Counted from the stretch's first letter, positions 1 through 13,600 are shown. The stretch is 64,000 bases of DNA from Marsupella aquatica (GCA_973895155.1 OZ316891.1:6634001-6698000), one strand, 5' to 3'. The notes: generated by a model not told the origin, from the sequence alone. Numbers and translations are program-made.

Positions 1-600
1 TTGAAGCGCTTTTAGATGCAGCCTGTGGGAGGGAGCCTGTGGGAGTGGCGCAGCTTTTTGTCTTGCACCAGATTCTCTGGAGGCTCTGGATTGGGAGAAA
101 CACTCACATGTTTCAGACGGGGGGGGGAGACGTGTGTTTGACCTGGGACTTGTCCTGTCGGAGGCAGTGGAGAACTTATTCGCTACTGGTCGGCGTTGCC
201 CCCATGGTAGGAGGTGCACTCGCCTGCTATGGGCCAAATCATGTATTGATGGGCTTTGCAGGAGCTGGCTCGATGGTGGGGGGACCAGTTTCACTTCCGC
301 TGGATGACTCTGATTTTTCTGTGAGGTTGGAACGTTGAGACCAATGAATGTATGGTTCTGGGGGCAGGGATGCCCTATGGCTGGTTATTAGGTTGTGTGG
401 TCGTCCTCTTTTGCTGTTAGGTATCGCCGGGGAGGTTAATTCCTTGCCTGATGTGGGATTAAGGTGATTTTTTGAGGTTTGGTCCTCTGTTCTGTCTTGG
501 CTGTCTCCCGTGAATATGATCTGTTTGTGCGCCCTCCCCGTGGGGCTTTTCGCAGGGGAACTGAAATTTATAAAATGGCTACCATTCCAAGGAAAATTGA
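1..600. other. Unassigned flank
   Basis: I see no recognisable gene here. The longest open frame (39-338 +) starts at GTG and matches no family I know. There is a run of ten G at about 120-129. The stretch leads directly into the 70-bp minisatellite. Confidence 0.4.
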
Positions 601-1465
601 AGTGCTTGGAGGCTCTCTAGATCATCTCGAGCCTCTTGTCCTTAGTTTGGTTTTACAGTGTAGAAAACTTCTGGGAGGCTCTAGATCATCTCGAGCCTCT
701 TGGCCTGACTTTGGTTTTAGAGTGCAAAAAATTGAAGCGCTTGGAGGCTCTAGATCATCTGAAACCTCTTGTCCTAACTTTGGTTTTAGAGTGCAAAAAA
801 TTGAAGCGCTCGAAGGCTCTAGATCATCTCAAGCCTTTTATCTTGACTTTGGTTTTAGAGTGTAGAAAATTAAAGCGTTTGGAGGTTCTAGATCATCTCG
901 AGCCTCTTGTCCTGCCTTTGGTTTTAGACTGCACAAAATTAAAGCGCTTGGACCGAGGCTCTAGATCATCTTGAGCCTCTTGTCTTGACTTTAGTGTGAG
1001 AGTGCATAAAATTGAAGCGATTGGAGGCTCTAGATTGTATAAAGCCTCTTGTCTTGACTTCTGTTTTAGAGTGCAAAAAATTGAAATAGTCTAAGGCTCT
1101 AGATCATCTCGAGTCTCTTGTCTTGACTTCTGTTTTAGAGTCCAAAAACTTCAAGTGCTCGGAGGCTCTAGATAGTCTCGAGACTCTTAGCTTGTCCTGA
1201 CTTTGGTTTTAGACTGTGGAAATTGAAGCGCCTGAAGGCTCTTGATCATCTCAAGCCTCTTGTCCTAACTTTGGTTTTAGAGTGCTGAAAATTGAAAGCG
1301 CTTGGAGGCTCTAGCTCATCTCGAGCTTCTTGTCTTTGACTTTGGTTTTAGAGTGCAAAAAATTGAAGTGCATGGAGGCTCTAGATCATCTCGAGCCTCT
1401 TGTCCTTACTCTGATTTTAGAGTCCTGAAAACTATTAGCACTTGGAGGCTATCGATCATCTGGAG
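601..1465. repeat. 70-bp minisatellite with an inverted-repeat core, about 13 copies
   Basis: About thirteen diverged head-to-tail units start near 605, 670, 740, 808, 878, 948, 1019, 1091, 1158, 1229, 1301, 1372 and 1441, so the period is mostly 69-71 bp. The core of each unit is GAGGCTC, about 11 bp, then GAGCCTC, which could fold as a hairpin with a 7-bp stem. Each unit ends with a TTTGGTTTTAGAGTGCAAAA-like tail. Open frames across it only reflect the repeat and are not genes. Confidence 0.9.
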
Positions 1466-2278
1466 TCCAAAAGATTCAAAGGGGTTTTGCTTTAGGTCTT
1501 TTGTGGAGCCAAGTTATTATGATAATTGTTGTACCTGTCCTATAAGTTCTGGAATATAGTGTCGTAGGTGGTGTGCAACCGAGGTATGAAATTTGATTTT
1601 TCAAGGTCTGGACTTGCTTGCTCAAATGATTTCTACCAACTAAGAGAGTCATGAGTGTAATATTTAGTCAAAGATAAACCCTCCATTTGGGTCTAGACTA
1701 TCTCAACCATCTAAGTATGATAAATATAAGTTCTTACATAGATAGGAGATTAGGGTGGTTGCAATCTCTACCCTTAATTAATAAGGACAAATGACCATTC
1801 ATCACTTGCTACCCTTGACAGTCAAACTACCATATTTACTAGTGTTACTTAGGGTAGAGACGATTGACTAAACTGATATAGTGATTCATGTATTTTCAAT
1901 AATTTTAATTTAATATATTGTATATAGATTGTTATATTCTATTCATTGATATGCTTTTTTAGACTATATAATAATAATGATACTATATAGTATAATAATA
2001 TAACTTTCTATTATATGAATATTAATTAATTATAAATTACTATTTAGTTATTTAATAATTTAGGTACAAGAAGTGTAATTTTAGACCACAAAAAGTGTAC
2101 ATTTGGCCTACCAAATATATACTTTTGGGGCAAATTTTGTGAAATTTTGGGTAGCAAAATAATACTTTTGAGCATCAACTTTTGGACTCTAGAAATTCCA
2201 GTTTTAATGAATAGAGTGATTTTTGGGTTCAAAAACATATCTATAAATTGTACTAAAATACACCATGTTTTTTATCAG
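1466..2278. other. AT-rich spacer, probably partly intron
   Basis: This stretch is AT-rich, especially 1880-2050. No coding region is visible. It ends in a pyrimidine/T-rich tract and the acceptor TTTATCAG at 2271-2278, so its 3' part is probably the last intron of the Ulp1-like gene that follows. I could not find the upstream exons. Confidence 0.35.
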
Positions 2279-2479
2279 GTGCCACAACAACCAAATACCA
2301 CAGATTGTGGTTTATTTGTCCTGCACAACATGGATGAAATTAGAGTTCGATGGAATAATTCAAAATCTGTATCCGCAGAGTCTTTATTTACAAGAGATTG
2401 GTACAACCCCACACAAGCATGTCATCTGCGAAAGGTGATCAGAGATAGAGTTATGAAATTAATGCATGTATCAGCCTAG
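2279..2479 (+). CDS. Ulp1-like (C48) cysteine protease, last exon only
   Basis: The exon encodes about 66 residues starting VPQQPNTTDCGLFVLHNMDE and ends at TAG 2477-2479. The pattern Gln, five residues, Asp-Cys-Gly is the end of the Ulp1/SENP catalytic core: Gln builds the oxyanion hole and Cys is the nucleophile. Ulp1 enzymes cleave SUMO from proteins, but Ulp1-like domains are also common cargo of plant transposons. The His and Asp catalytic residues must lie on upstream exons, which I cannot find, so this is a partial gene or a remnant. It converges on the transposase-like gene encoded on the other strand just downstream. The 5' boundary is set by the splice acceptor, because the open frame further upstream has no ATG in a sensible position. 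Confidence 0.6.
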   Translation: MPQQPNTTDCGLFVLHNMDEIRVRWNNSKSVSAESLFTRDWYNPTQACHLRKVIRDRVMKLMHVSA

Positions 2480-2498
2480 TTTAATTAGTAAATGAAAC

Positions 2499-5400
2499 TC
2501 AATCTTCTGAAGATACAGAACCTCGCTCTAAAATAGCAGCCTCTATGATCTTCTTTATTTTTGCTGCTATTTGGTTATTTGTCAAAAGTGCAAAATTGTA
2601 TGCATATATCGCTATTGACGACAAAACTAGTTCATCTTGATGAAGTCTATTAGATACATTATCTTTTTCTGGAAAATATTTTCCATCAATTGCAGTCTCA
2701 GCACTTGCCTCAGTTGTGTACCACGTGATTTTGATTCTTTTCGGAATGTCTTCTCTTTTTGTCAAAATCTTTTCGACACCTTTGCCATCCAAAATAACTT
2801 GCCTTCTGGATCTTTGTGTGCTGCTACGCATATCATTGACCATTTGTTGTTCACTTCCATATCTTTGAAATCCCCAAGTTCAGGTTGCTTTCGCCGAGGA
2901 CCTGAGTACATAATCCTCTGTGGTCCTGCAACTTTATCAACTAGAGTTGGGTCAACATCTTCGGACGTCAAAATCTGATTTGTTGACACACCACCAAGTC
3001 CACGCCTTTCATTTTGTTGTGGCCAAACCCATTCAAATAACCACTCACCCTCCTCTAAGTGGTTTTTGATAACATCATTTTGCTTCTCAAAGAATGTCAT
3101 CCACCATAGTTTATCTTCATCGTCAAAGTAATTGAATCCCTCTTGAATTGCTTTTTGATATTTCACCAGAATGGATAATGCACCATTTGAGTCCATCAGA
3201 TCATCATCTCGTTCAACACCTTTTGCTGACTTTAGTGACATCTGTGCTGCAACCCACATTCTTGAAGTGGGGATGTAGTTGACAAATGCTACCACGTCTC
3301 CCCAATCAGAGGTTGTAGATAGATGTTTCCCATGAAACATGGTCACTTCGTTATCATCTACAATGCCTCGCTTGAATCTGAATTGCCTTTGAAAAGTTAT
3401 GAGGTTGAGATCTCTCAAAACTCGACCTGAAACTCCGTTGTCATTTGGTTGGTCGGTCTCATTCACAAATTTTCTGAAGTCTGCAACTTCATCCACAAAA
3501 ATTACATCTGCTTGAGGAGAATATGCCCATTGTATAATATCCACAAGAGTATCTAAGCGAAATGCTTTATGCTTGTTTAATCTAGATGAGAACTTGCTAA
3601 ACATCTTATCTATTTGGTCATGCGTATGACCAACCAACAAAAAACCAACTTTTATCTTGTCAAAAACCTTTAAATCTACCAACATGTGTAGATAAGCCAT
3701 CAAGAATTTATTCTTGTTCTCCCTAGTGGTATTATCCAATTGAAGATATAATACCCGTGGCAATATCCCATCCCATGTATTCAAAATATTTTGAATAACA
3801 TGAATGGTGAGATAATTTGCATCATTGTGGATGTTGGGGTAGGTCAGAAAAACTTTTGCCGCAAGCTTTCTATTAAAGATAAGACAACCCACAACATGGA
3901 TAGGGATGAAATATTTCTCATCCATGTTCTTTGGACAACGAATAAAATGTGGTAGCTCAGTTTTCTTTTGATCCATACTGTCAATACAAATACCCAAATA
4001 CTTGTTGGGTTCATCATAGCATTTCTTTCGATGCTTTGCCAACTTCATCCTCTCGAGTGATTGTACTCTTCAATGCTCCATAAGAGCGTTGATATACTTT
4101 CCTGCAATAATACAATCATGTGTAATCAATAAATTATCTATTCATCATTGTGTCTAACTTATCACTATCTTACTTAGACACAAATGTGAGGTTACAATGA
4201 ACTTACTTTTATCTTCTTCTGTCGTTGCTTTGTCTCGAAGAGCCTTGAATTCGGTACATGGACCACAAGTGGAAAAACAACTCCTTTTGGGAATCCGCAC
4301 ATTTGAAAACTTCTTCTTCCAAACGCGCAAGAAATAAGAATATGTAACATATTGCTCTTCCCGCAAGATTGTTTCGGCAAGAAAGATTTCATGAATCTCT
4401 TGCTTTGTCCAATTGTTTGGCAAGTGATGAATTTCTTTATGAGGAAGACTATCCATGTTTCTTTGAAAGAAATCTTTCAACCATTCCACCAAGTTGAGAA
4501 ATGAAGGTGAGTCTTCCTTACAGAATGTATCTCGTTCAATCCTGGTGAACATGTTTGCATGGATTGTAGCCAACCTATTATTCCCTATGGAATATAATTT
4601 CTTGAAACCTCCTCTACAAATAGTTTGTCCATTCACACTATATCCACGGGAAGTATTATAATTACTCATAATACATCCTCGCAAAAGAATGTTTTTTTGT
4701 GAGTGTGAGAGACCAAAATAATACTTACGTTGTTTCCAACATTCTTCTAGACCTAAAGACCTCAAGCAAAACTTGTCACAACAAGAATACTTAAAAATAT
4801 CTTTAATTTTTTGTTTTTTCAAGTTCGCATTGATAAGCCTATCTTTTCGAATCATCTGGTCTCTAATTTTTTTGCTTGGTCTTCTCACCTCTATTCTATC
4901 TTGTATTGTGTTGGGAGAATTCACTCCTCCACTAGTTTCCATGGGACTCATTGAACTTAAAACAAAAGTATCTTGATTTTCTCCGGTATTAGTTTCACTC
5001 TCTACATTTTCTAAGACTGGTTCGTGAGCACTCTCGCGACCAAGGATCTCTTTAACAATATTTGAGATTTCAACAGTCCCTATGGCATCCTCTACGACAT
5101 CGGCTGGTACCTCCGATTCTTCTTCAGATTCTTCTGGAAAAGCAATTGGTACCCGAAGATTTCTTGTCTGAAATCTTCTACCGATATTCCTTGCTTCTAT
5201 CGGAGTATCCCCCACTTGTCTCTGAAAGTGTGATCCTTGCCTTGGTGTCTCATCTCGACTAGAGGGATCATCCTGACCATTGAATAGTCTTTGAACAACC
5301 TTCAATTTTCCTTCTAGCCTTGAATTTTCGGGGCAAGTTTGTGGCAACGCACTTTGCAACAATCTGTGAGGCATTTGATGGACACCTGCAGCATTTGTGA

Positions 5401-6592
5401 CACTTGATCTCCTTCCTCCCTTTTGAAATGGTCGTCCTACCAAAGATCCAGCAACCTCACACTGCATTCGAGCCAAAGGGCTTCGAAGCCCAAAGTTGAT
5501 GTTTGATTGACCACTAGGCGAAATCACCGATGGGAACACGGAATGGGATCCATGGATCCCAACTCGTATTCGTCCACTTGGACTTCGAAGTGACAGCTGC
5601 CCCACTTGTGGTTCTATGGTAGCGCTTGACAATTGACCATTGTGTAAAACAAAGTGGGATCCACGGATCCCCTGTCTCATTCCTCCACCCAAAGCGACTA
5701 ACAAAGTTTGTCCGCTTTGCAATTCGGGCTCAACATTTGGTAAAATTCCAGGAGGGGATACCAAGTGGGATCCGCGGATCCCCTTCCGCATTCCTCTCCC
5801 CGAATCAGCAGGCAATGGTTTTTCGCTTCGCATTTCGGGCTCACCATTTGGTAAAATTCTAGGAGGGGATACCAAGTGGGATCCACGGATCCCATTTTGC
5901 ATTCCTCCCACCAAATCAGTAGGCGAAGGTTGCCCGATTTGCAATTCTGGCTCGCCATTTGGCAAAATTCCAGGAGGGAATACCAAATGGGATCCACGGA
6001 TCCCACTTGGTATTCCACTAATGGCATTTGGTAGCGAAGGAGATGAAATTGGCAATTCACGCTCTCCATTCCGCAAACTTCGAGTAGGGATCCCTCTGGG
6101 TATTCTTCGTGCGGCTGGCACTTCTAGCACCGTCGAACTTCTCATTCGCTCAAACTGCGATTGCACACTAGACAAAGCTATCTGGACTCCAGGAGGACGC
6201 GACATTGGGAAAACCAGAGGAGATCTCTTGGCGGGCCTACATAGCAACATTGTTCTTGGCATTATAAACCGAGGCCGACGCTTGGGTACATCTGGAGGGG
6301 TTCACGGTGAACTAGTCTGACCTAAGGGTATGACAGTGGACTTTCTCCCAAGCAAACGTCGTTTAAGCGGTTTGCTTGGAGAAACATAATAAGGTGTTGG
6401 AGCTCCAACAACACTTCTCCCACACTCGGAATCAGGCCCTGAACTCTCTGAATCTGATGAAAATGACATCTCTGGCAAAACTCTTTGTGAGACTGGAAGC
6501 TCCTTCATCAAACGAGATGGAATGAATTTTTGAACAACATCTGGCGAAGATGCATCAGAACTATAAATAGACTCGTCACCTGAAGATGCCAT
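2499..6592 (-). pseudogene. DUF7869-type transposase-like gene, disrupted (element 1)
   Basis: The frame opens at ATG 6592 with an acidic Ser-rich segment, then a TGA at 6302-6304, then continues in the same frame through ATG 6262 to a donor at 4207/4206. A 141-bp intron to 4065 restores phase. The next block (4065 to about 2770) has the family marks: IDSMDQKK, then LQLDNTTRENKN, then GHTHDQID. The spaced acidic residues resemble a DDE-type RNase H core; this is inference, because the family lacks a proven activity that I know of. A Cys-rich segment (CCDKFCLRSLG) precedes the core. Near 2765-2790 a one-base shift is needed to continue into the C-terminal IKITWYTTEAS block, which ends at 2499. 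One nonsense codon plus one frameshift suggest a dead copy. The 702-aa block contains five 37-aa repeats, listed separately. Confidence 0.6.
5545..6100. repeat. 111-bp in-frame tandem repeat built on a GGGATCC-NN-GGATCCC palindrome
   Basis: Five 16-bp palindromes lie at 5545-5560, 5656-5671, 5767-5782, 5878-5893 and 5989-6004, exactly 111 bp apart. A half-copy is near 6087. Since 111 is a multiple of three, the array stays in frame in the transposase-like gene on the minus strand and encodes 37-aa repeats with GIRGSH and GILPNGEPE motifs. The centre varies (AT, AC, GC) while the GGGATCC/GGATCCC arms are unchanged in all five full copies. Confidence 0.92.
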
Positions 6593-7340
6593 TGAGATAG
6601 TATCAAGGTTCTATAGGAGTAAGGATTCCTATGGGGAGTGGACCGTTCCAGTGACTCCAATCTAGGAAAATAGAGACTCAATATTTGAGAACCTAAAATG
6701 AGTCATAAAAAATGAAGACGGAATCACATGCGAGCTTGTTCTTATATAGTTTTTGGGAAGATGTCCACGTGGCTTCCATTCATTGGTCCGTACAAATTTT
6801 TAAATGTGAACAAAATTGATCTTTGAGAGAAAAGAGTATTCCAAAATTGTTTGTTTCTTGAGTTGGATCGGACAATGGGATCCATGGATCCCGATTGGTA
6901 TTCAAACATTGATTTAGCAACGCGGGGGTTTGACAAGGGCAAATTTGGAAGGGTGAATACCAAATGGGATCCGTGGATCCCATTTCGTATTCACCCCGAC
7001 TTTTGGCTTAGCTCTTTTTGGACTTGGGAAATAAAATGGGATCCATGGATCCCTGTTGGTATTCATATCTCTAATTTGTTAGATGGAGGGTGGCGGTTGG
7101 GAAATAAATGGTCTACAGTATGTCCAACCATCTGCTTGGGTTAACTTAACTGACTGCATTTGTCGACCATGGTTGCTAGTAAAGTTTATACAGTACGTCG
7201 TTTTACCTTTGGTAAATATTCAAATCTAGTTTACTCGGTATGGTAACTTAAGGCCCCAAATGATCAACTTAGTGTGTTTTTGTTTGATTTTCCACGGATG
7301 AATCTGAAACGGGATACGGCGTATCCCATTTTGGTTTGAA
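6593..7340 (-). promoter_or_regulatory. Upstream region of element 1 with the same palindromes
   Basis: GGGATCC-NN-GGATCCC recurs at 6877-6892, 6966-6981 and 7038-7053, outside any open frame and upstream of the ATG at 6592. The middle one is the core of a longer inverted repeat with 22-bp arms (6951-6972 and 6975-6996) that differ at one position. A related palindrome, GGGATACG-G-CGTATCCC, lies at 7311-7327. The location suggests a regulatory or terminal-repeat role for the element; this is inference. No TATA box is obvious. Confidence 0.6.
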
Positions 7341-10300
7341 TGATTTGCTTGTCAAATGGAGATTTGTGTTATTGAAGCTTTTCCGGGCGAATTGATTAAG
7401 CGCGCGGAAATAGGACTTGAAAATCATTGTTTTATGGGTTTTGTGTTTGACAAATATTTTTGGGATCAATTGTTCTAAAATCAAAGATTTTAATGATTTT
7501 CCATTTTTTGTCAAAAAGTATCTCAATTTGGAATCGGATGTTGGATCCAATTTTGCATTCATCTAAGAATTTGTGTTTTTGATATCAATTTAAGATATTT
7601 TTTGCCGTTTTTTGCAAAAATCAAAACACACTTCTCGTTTGGTCGTCACACTTCTCGTTTGGTCGGTCATCGTGTTTAAGGAGTATGTTGATACTCTCAT
7701 CTTACGCACTTGAGAATGAAAGGCAATGCCTGGTCTTATGGCAAGTGCCCCTTCTTTGTAGGGTCTAGAAATAGTGTCCAATGCAACATACAAGAGCCTT
7801 TTCTTGGCAGTGTCATCACTCCTTCCCCACAACAAAATACAAAAATTATTTTTTTAATCACTTATATCCAATCTTCTAGATGCTAAGCAACATAACATGG
7901 TACACAGGGATAGCACAAAGAACATGCTCCAGAAGGACCAGCCTACCAAGTTGTGTACTTAAGACAATATCCAATTGGTCCAATGTCGCAATCATTATCC
8001 GCCTCTTGCGCTGGTTGGATGCCATTGCCAATGGGACAGCCCAGGTAAGTGATGACCCCCCCTTTGCTAGAATGCAACACCCAGTTCTCTGTATCCAATC
8101 AGGTCACTTTGAATCATATTAGAGGTCAGTGATAAGATTTATGGATGTTAAGAAGAGCACCAGAGATATGTGTATGACGTTACAAGCAGTATGAAATTTC
8201 TCTTCTATGGCATTGAGAAACAGACAAGTGTCATCAGCAACTTAGATGACACTACCATAGGAAGACAGAAACTGAAATTTTGTATCAAGCATGAAAATTC
8301 ATGTTCCATCATATTATCGTGTCATGGGGACTATTTAAATGACTGGAAACCATTGTCATATCATCATGTTGGGACCACTTAATTTGGGATTATTGAAATG
8401 ACTAAAAATCATTGACATGTCGTGGTCATTACAGTCAGCTAGAAATTACTTACTAATGATGGTCGTCATTTCAGTCTGGTTGGAATGACATAGTTAAACG
8501 TGTCATAAAGGGTTAAATTTTGGCTATCATTTTTGTGGTCATTTTGGGTGTTCTCCACAATAGGGAGGTGTTTTATGTTATACAAATCAATGAAAGAGAA
8601 ATGATATATGTTGCTTTGTCACTGCCTTGTTCCCACAAGAGGGGATGTCCCCGTGAGACCTGTGGATGATAGAAGAATGAAAGAGGTACCTCAAACTGTA
8701 CATCACTTTATTGCTTTGTGTATTGGGTCTCCCCAACACTTTGCATAAAAAAACAACCAAATCTTTTAGAGCAAAATAAATTAACCGAGCTCCACACAGA
8801 ATCCACAAGTGCCACAACCCTTCAATAAGTCCTACTGCATTATTTCTATGACAATGTTGTAAATTAGTAGGTTTCCGGTATCTTGCTGACACCTAGCAAA
8901 AACATGTGTTTGGCACGTATTTCACCCAATTAATTGTTTTTAAGAGCATTGCACCTCATAGAAATTTATTCTAAATTCATGCAGACTGTCAAGTCTAGGA
9001 TTTAATCTCCTCCCTTTTCCCGGGCCAGCATATTTTTCCAGCCCAACTTTTTTGGAGTGACACTTTACTGCACTGGGTGCAATTTTTAAAAATTGAATTA
9101 TATATGTGCAATTTTAGTTACTACTACTGTATGGATTGTAGGTGGGGAGAGTGCAATTGCAAAAATAACTCTCCAAATCAGGTTCTTTTGGCTGTTTAGG
9201 GGGGCTTTACAAGACAGTGGGGGCCATTCAGTGTCTCTCCATCCAGAGCAAAGCTGATGGCCATTTCCTTACACAAAAGTTAAATGCCTGAGTCAAAATG
9301 TGTCAGGTTTGGAAGTAATCAATGCAATTCCCTGAAAATAATCGGCCATTTGCTAAGGGGGCCTTTACAAGAAAGTTTTTGACAAAAGAAAGCTTGCACA
9401 CATCAACAAAAGTGACCCGCAAGGGGCCCACGACAAATGACTAGGTTTGGTAATGCTTTTGTTTGATTGGGGACGTTCATGTAAAGTGAAGTGTGGCCAG
9501 TTCCCACATATGGACGGCTAGGATTGCATCTCTCACTTAGGAAAAAAAGGAATTGCTGCCCCAAATTCTTGTAAAGCCACCATTAGTGGGTGGCAAGGAG
9601 AAAGGTGTAGATGGACTTATTACAGATTCAGTTTGTGGGTGGGGCATTAATGAATCCCAAACGAAAAACAAGCAGTGACTGCATAGAAATTAGACTCTGT
9701 GCGATCTGTGTAGTTCATATATCGATCTCAACTTCAAACGATCTTGAGCGGTTTTTTCTGTTGCCTGTTCCACCATCAGTCCACAGGTGTACCTGTCGCC
9801 ATTGCTGCGATGGTGGTTTTTTCTTCGGGCTCCTCTCCCTTTTGGTCTCTCCTCTCGCCCCATGAAGGCCTTCACTTCACAGTCATCTCCCTGAAGCTCT
9901 CAGAAACAAGCAGTAGCACATGTTTTTATGTGGGATCTCTACATGAGAAGGTACCCCGTACTCAATTTGCAGGAGAAGCTAGTTCCAACGACGAGTCTGA
10001 ATCTGACCCCACAAATGGATCGACCAGAGGAGCAGGCACAAAATGATGAGACCCATCACCGACCGAATGTCCATTCGACTTCCTGGGGTAGAGAATTGGA
10101 GTTCAAGAAGTGCGAAGTGATACTTTGAAAAGATGAAAAGCTGGAAAGTGTGGATCCCGTGGAGTAATTTGTGCGCTGTATTGTTAGCTTGAGGGAGACT
10201 CCCGTGCCTTCAAATCCTTTTGATTCATGGTCCATTGTTTTACTGGCGGTTGCCGCGGTCTCATGTCCCTGCCCGGTGGATTCTAGACATTCACCTTTCT

Positions 10301-10689
10301 GGCTCTTAATTGGCTTGTATCGTCAATGCGGGTGTTCTTCTTATGCCTGTCGGTCGGCAGATTCTTTGAGAAGGAGAGAAGTAAGGTGGGCCGGCTTGTT
10401 TCTCTCTTTTGAGGTAGCTGTGGGTTCTTGGAGCCCCAGCCTTGTGAAAGAGATTTGGATGGATTATTGCATTGAACTTTCATCAATGATGACTGGGTAG
10501 ACGGCGCAATGGGTCAAGGTGAAAGATGTATTCAATGCAATGTTGTTGGACGTGAAGTGGTCACAGTTTCCGTGGAACATACTTGACCGAGGAGCTCGAA
10601 ATGGAGGATCATTTGCCAGTGTAACGCTTACCCCAACCAAAACAATGGAGAAGCGCAGCTGTTGAGGTTTATCTGAAGGCTGAGTAGGC
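7341..10689. other. Intergenic region upstream of the galactosyltransferase gene
   Basis: I find no supported gene. Open frames are short, overlap on both strands and match nothing I recognise. The part from about 9750 to 10689 is less AT-rich and probably holds the promoter and 5' UTR of the gene starting at 10690, but I cannot place a TATA box or a transcription start. Confidence 0.4.
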
Positions 10690-13600
10690 ATGGGCTCCAA
10701 AGTGGACACGTTTCAGAGGCCAACCTGTTTTAGCCAATTCCTGCCGAAAGGAATGTGGGTCCTCTTCACTCTTCTCAGCTTAGGGTTTCTGTCAACATTG
10801 TCTGGGTTGGAGGAGCAGAAGGCCCCATACAGAATGCAAACGTTGTTCTCGGTGGAGTGCAGTCCCTACTTTGACTGGCAGACGGTAGGATTGATGCATA
10901 GTTTCAGGAAAGCAAAGCAGCCGGGGCCCATCACTCGCTTGCTGAGTTGCACTGACCAAAAGTTGGAGGAGTACAAGAACCTCGACATTGCTCCCACTCA
11001 TGTGGTTCCGTCTATGACAGTCCACCCTGTCACAGGAGACATGTAAGCCTACTTTAGGTGGTAAAATTTGTTTTAATTTTGAGTTTTACATTCGACTAAT
11101 CGATAGAAAAGACGAATACCTGAATGGATGACTGAACAACTGGACGAAGCAGGAAGTGCTAAAGGGGAAAACAAAAGAAAATTTCGTGTTTATTGAAATT
11201 CTACGCAGATATTGCAGATTGATTGAATTTTGAAGCACAGATTGAGGATAATTCAAATGCAATGTTTTCTGCTCTTTTTCTTTTTTTGGCTTTTGTTCGT
11301 CACAAACAGTTTGTACAACTAAAGTTAAATTGTAAGGTGAACTTGTTTATGAAAATGAGAAAGTTGTGATGGAAGTTGACAAAGTAGTTGAAATTTCAAA
11401 CGTGTGAGTGGAGTTGGTCGCCAGGATTTTGGTGATTTCTTGTGCGAAGGTTTTTAAACTTGCGTTATTTGTCACGTGGTTGTATCTGGAGTAGAGGGGC
11501 ATTGCAGACGGGATAGATTACTTCTGTTTATTTATTTATTTGCGTTTTTTGACAGTTTTAGTATCACGGATGTATTAGTCTTGTGATGATCACAATTTAC
11601 GTGTCGACCCCTCCCCCTTGTAACTTTATGTATTGACCATAGTTCTGAGGGAGGCCATTGATTTTGAAGGAATCACGGAACGAAAGTTTTACTTTCCTTT
11701 ATTTCGAATGTCTTTTAAAGCCGTATTTGATTCAAATTCTCAGGGATGCCATGGACTTTAAAGCAGACACAGATGGAAATTATTTTGTTTCCTTACTTTT
11801 CACTGGTTGTAATAGCCTGATACATCAGATCTTAGCGATCCTTTCAATGTTGAAACTTCACAGATTGAAAAAGTTTCATCTTATTTGTTTTGGTTCCAAA
11901 ACCCTGATTGACCAGCGCTATTGTGGATGTCATTGAGTTCAAAACAGTCTGAGATAATTTCCTGTATTATGTTTTGCTTCTCTATGTGCAGTTACCCAGC
12001 CATAAACAAGCCAGCAGGTGTCTTGCACTGGCTCATACATTCAGACGATGCCAAAAATGTGGATTGGGTAGTAATTTTGGATGCCGATATGGTCATGAGA
12101 CAGCCAATGATTCCATGGGAGCTCGGTGTCCAGAAGGGGCGTCCTCTTGCTGCTTATTACGGGTAGGTTGAGTACCTTTCATTTGCTTTTGGTTCTGTTG
12201 CCTCCAATGGAATGGATGTTCCTCCTTTCTGTGTGTCAACTTTTGTGGTACATTTAGACCACTAGCATTCTGTCTTAGTCCGCAGGCTAAATGGGCAAGA
12301 ATAGAAATAAGACTAGTGGGAGTTGGAGATTTTGACGGCTAGATTGTATATAACAATACATGGCAGAAAGGGAATAATCGATGAGTGATTGCGAGGAACA
12401 AACAGGATTTATCCCATTTGTAGCATTTTCCTCTCCATTTGTGCCATCCTTTCTGTTGTCATTAGCTGGTGGAAAAGTCTGAGAAATCACAAATTAATTA
12501 AGTTTTTCCAGCAATTGAATTACTATTTTCAACTCTAGATGACATATCAGTGTAGGTTTGTGATACTCTTCTATATAATTCCTTTTGATAATCCCGGTAC
12601 TCATGAAATGTGTGGCTTGACAGCTATCTTCTTGGTTGTGAGAGCACAGCTGTGTTGGCATTAGCTCACACAAGGCATCCTGAGCTGTGTGACAAAGTAG
12701 GAGGTTTTCTTGTTCACCATATCGATGACTTGCGAGCGCTGGCCCCGCTGTGGCTCTCCAAGACCGAAGAGGTCCGCGGTGATAGAGAGCATTATGCAAC
12801 CAAATTTACGGGGGATATCTACGAGCATGGCTGGATCAGTGAGATGTATGGATATTCCTTTGCTGCTGCAGAGGTATACTAGAAACATGATCCCTTGTCG
12901 ATCCTCAGCTGCATGGATGTGGGTGAAGTCTTGGGGTTTGTTTCCATATTGCTGATCCATGCTCCAGTGGTAGAAACTAAAGCTACTGTAAAGCTATTTG
13001 ACACCCGGAAGTGATAATATGAAGACGGTAAAACCCTAGTTCAGAATAATCACTCAACTTTACGTATAATGCTGTGGACTTATTCCCCTACAAATGCTCC
13101 CACGAAGTCACTGAGTCAAATCAAACGTGATCGTTTTTACTTTTTATACTTTTCTTTTGTTGTTAGTTCCTGAGGTCTTCGGTTATGTCATGTGAGCTTG
13201 AAAATCGTCGACCTTGTTACACTTTTCACTTGAAGATGGAAATCGTCGATCTTGTTACAATTGTCACTTGAAGAGAAAACTTTCTGTTCACCCATCCCCG
13301 CCCTGATCTCAATAATTTACTTGCGTTTTCTTAGCTTTGCCAAATTGAATGCTAGCTTAGTAAAATTGAATATGCTTACGGCATTATGATGCAGATGGTC
13401 AACCTGACGTCGTTTGCTCAAGGAAGGACAGTGATGAATGAAATCAATGGAAATTGGCTAATGGCCACCGGGAATTTTGCTTTGTATGGCAGATAGGGCT
13501 ACGACATCAGATTGACCATGGCATAATGATATACCCAGGATATATTCCTGCAGCCGGTGTTGATCCCCTGATAATGCATTATGGAATACCCTTCAACGTG

